From Bacillota bacterium (GTDB lineage Bacteria > Bacillota > Clostridia > Lachnospirales > WQUN01): a stretch of DNA of 13,209 nt. The position numbers were made by a program, and so were the translations under genes. The notes beneath the pieces are model-generated. The model saw only the letters and a program-made list of their open reading frames with translations, was not told the origin of the DNA and ran no database searches. Positions 13,073 through 13,209 of the stretch are shown piece after piece; position 1 is the stretch's first letter; each line of letters starts with the position of its first letter. The stretch is from positions 1-13,209 of the forward strand of contig WQUN01000095.1 of NCBI GenBank assembly GCA_009782085.1. Direction: 5' to 3'.

Positions 13073-13145
13073 TACGAATATCGTTTTAGACTGGCGGGTA
13101 AAAGCTTTACTGCCGGAAGATTTTCTGAAAAGCGCGGCGGTATAA
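13047..13145 (+). pseudogene. PIN-domain toxin remnant with an internal deletion
   Basis: A 32-codon ORF: MKNLALLIDTNIVLDW is the start of a VapC-like PIN nuclease, including the first catalytic Asp in the hallmark LIDTNI. It is followed directly and in frame by RVKALLPEDFLKSAAV, which looks like the tail of PIN_3 proteins (…P-EEFL…). A full PIN domain has about 130-150 residues, so some 100 codons, with the remaining acidic residues, appear to be missing. It cannot be an active nuclease. It overlaps the probable antitoxin gene by 26 nt and ends 32 bp before gyrB. Confidence 0.68.
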
Positions 13146-13177
13146 CGAGAAAATTGTTTTTTACGAGGAGACACACC

Positions 13178-13209
13178 ATGCAGGAATACGACGGCTCACA
13201 AATACAAGT
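13178..13209 (+). CDS. gyrB: DNA gyrase subunit B, first 10 codons (runs off the right edge)
   Basis: The ATG has GAGGAG 7 nt upstream. The visible residues, MQEYDGSQIQ with V next, match the GyrB start that normally continues into the LEGLEAVRKRPGMYIG motif outside the window. The position after recF is the standard origin gene order. GyrB is the ATPase subunit of the enzyme that introduces negative supercoils. Confidence 0.85.
   Translation, partial: MQEYDGSQIQ

Overview
The window is a chromosomal replication-origin segment from a fairly GC-rich, endospore-forming Firmicute, most likely a member of the Clostridia. Three things support this: the order dnaA-dnaN-recF-(insert)-gyrB, an alpha/beta-type small acid-soluble spore protein (SASP), and B. 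subtilis-style origin architecture. I cannot place the genus from sequence alone. No rRNA, tRNA, CRISPR array or transposase gene was seen.

Left arm (1-3250, minus strand): a drug-efflux-type operon reading leftwards, with a MarR-family repressor, a 742-residue ABC half-transporter with a degenerate ATP site, and the first 104 codons of a second half-transporter that runs off the window. A consensus promoter overlapped by TTAA repeats precedes the repressor. A CysM-like cysteine synthase gene (3257-4156, plus) is divergent from it and ends at a bidirectional terminator.

Spore block (4260-5350): a 49-residue four-cysteine zinc-ribbon protein with a perfect vegetative promoter; a roughly 100-bp nested palindromic element abutting a SASP gene; and a divergently transcribed 50-residue protein resembling DUF3787. 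Both spore genes are preceded by plausible sigma-G promoters.

Pre-origin block (5370-8956, plus): typA/bipA (ribosome-associated GTPase), then a SpoVB/YtgP-type flippase 30 bp downstream, probably co-transcribed. Both point towards the origin.

Origin block (8957-11736): a 64-bp inverted repeat and two exact DnaA boxes before dnaA; an exact box on the dnaA stop codon; then, between dnaA and dnaN, two degenerate boxes, a five-unit DnaA-trio and a 19-nt AT-rich stretch, which together look like the unwinding site. dnaN and recF follow with no yaaA-type S4 gene between them.

Right edge (12874-13209): where a yaaB/remB-type gene might sit before gyrB, there is instead an AT-rich toxin-antitoxin remnant. 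It comprises a probable antitoxin ORF and, overlapping it by 26 nt, a PIN-domain toxin reduced to its first ~16 and last ~16 residues by an apparent in-frame internal deletion. The first 10 codons of gyrB close the window.
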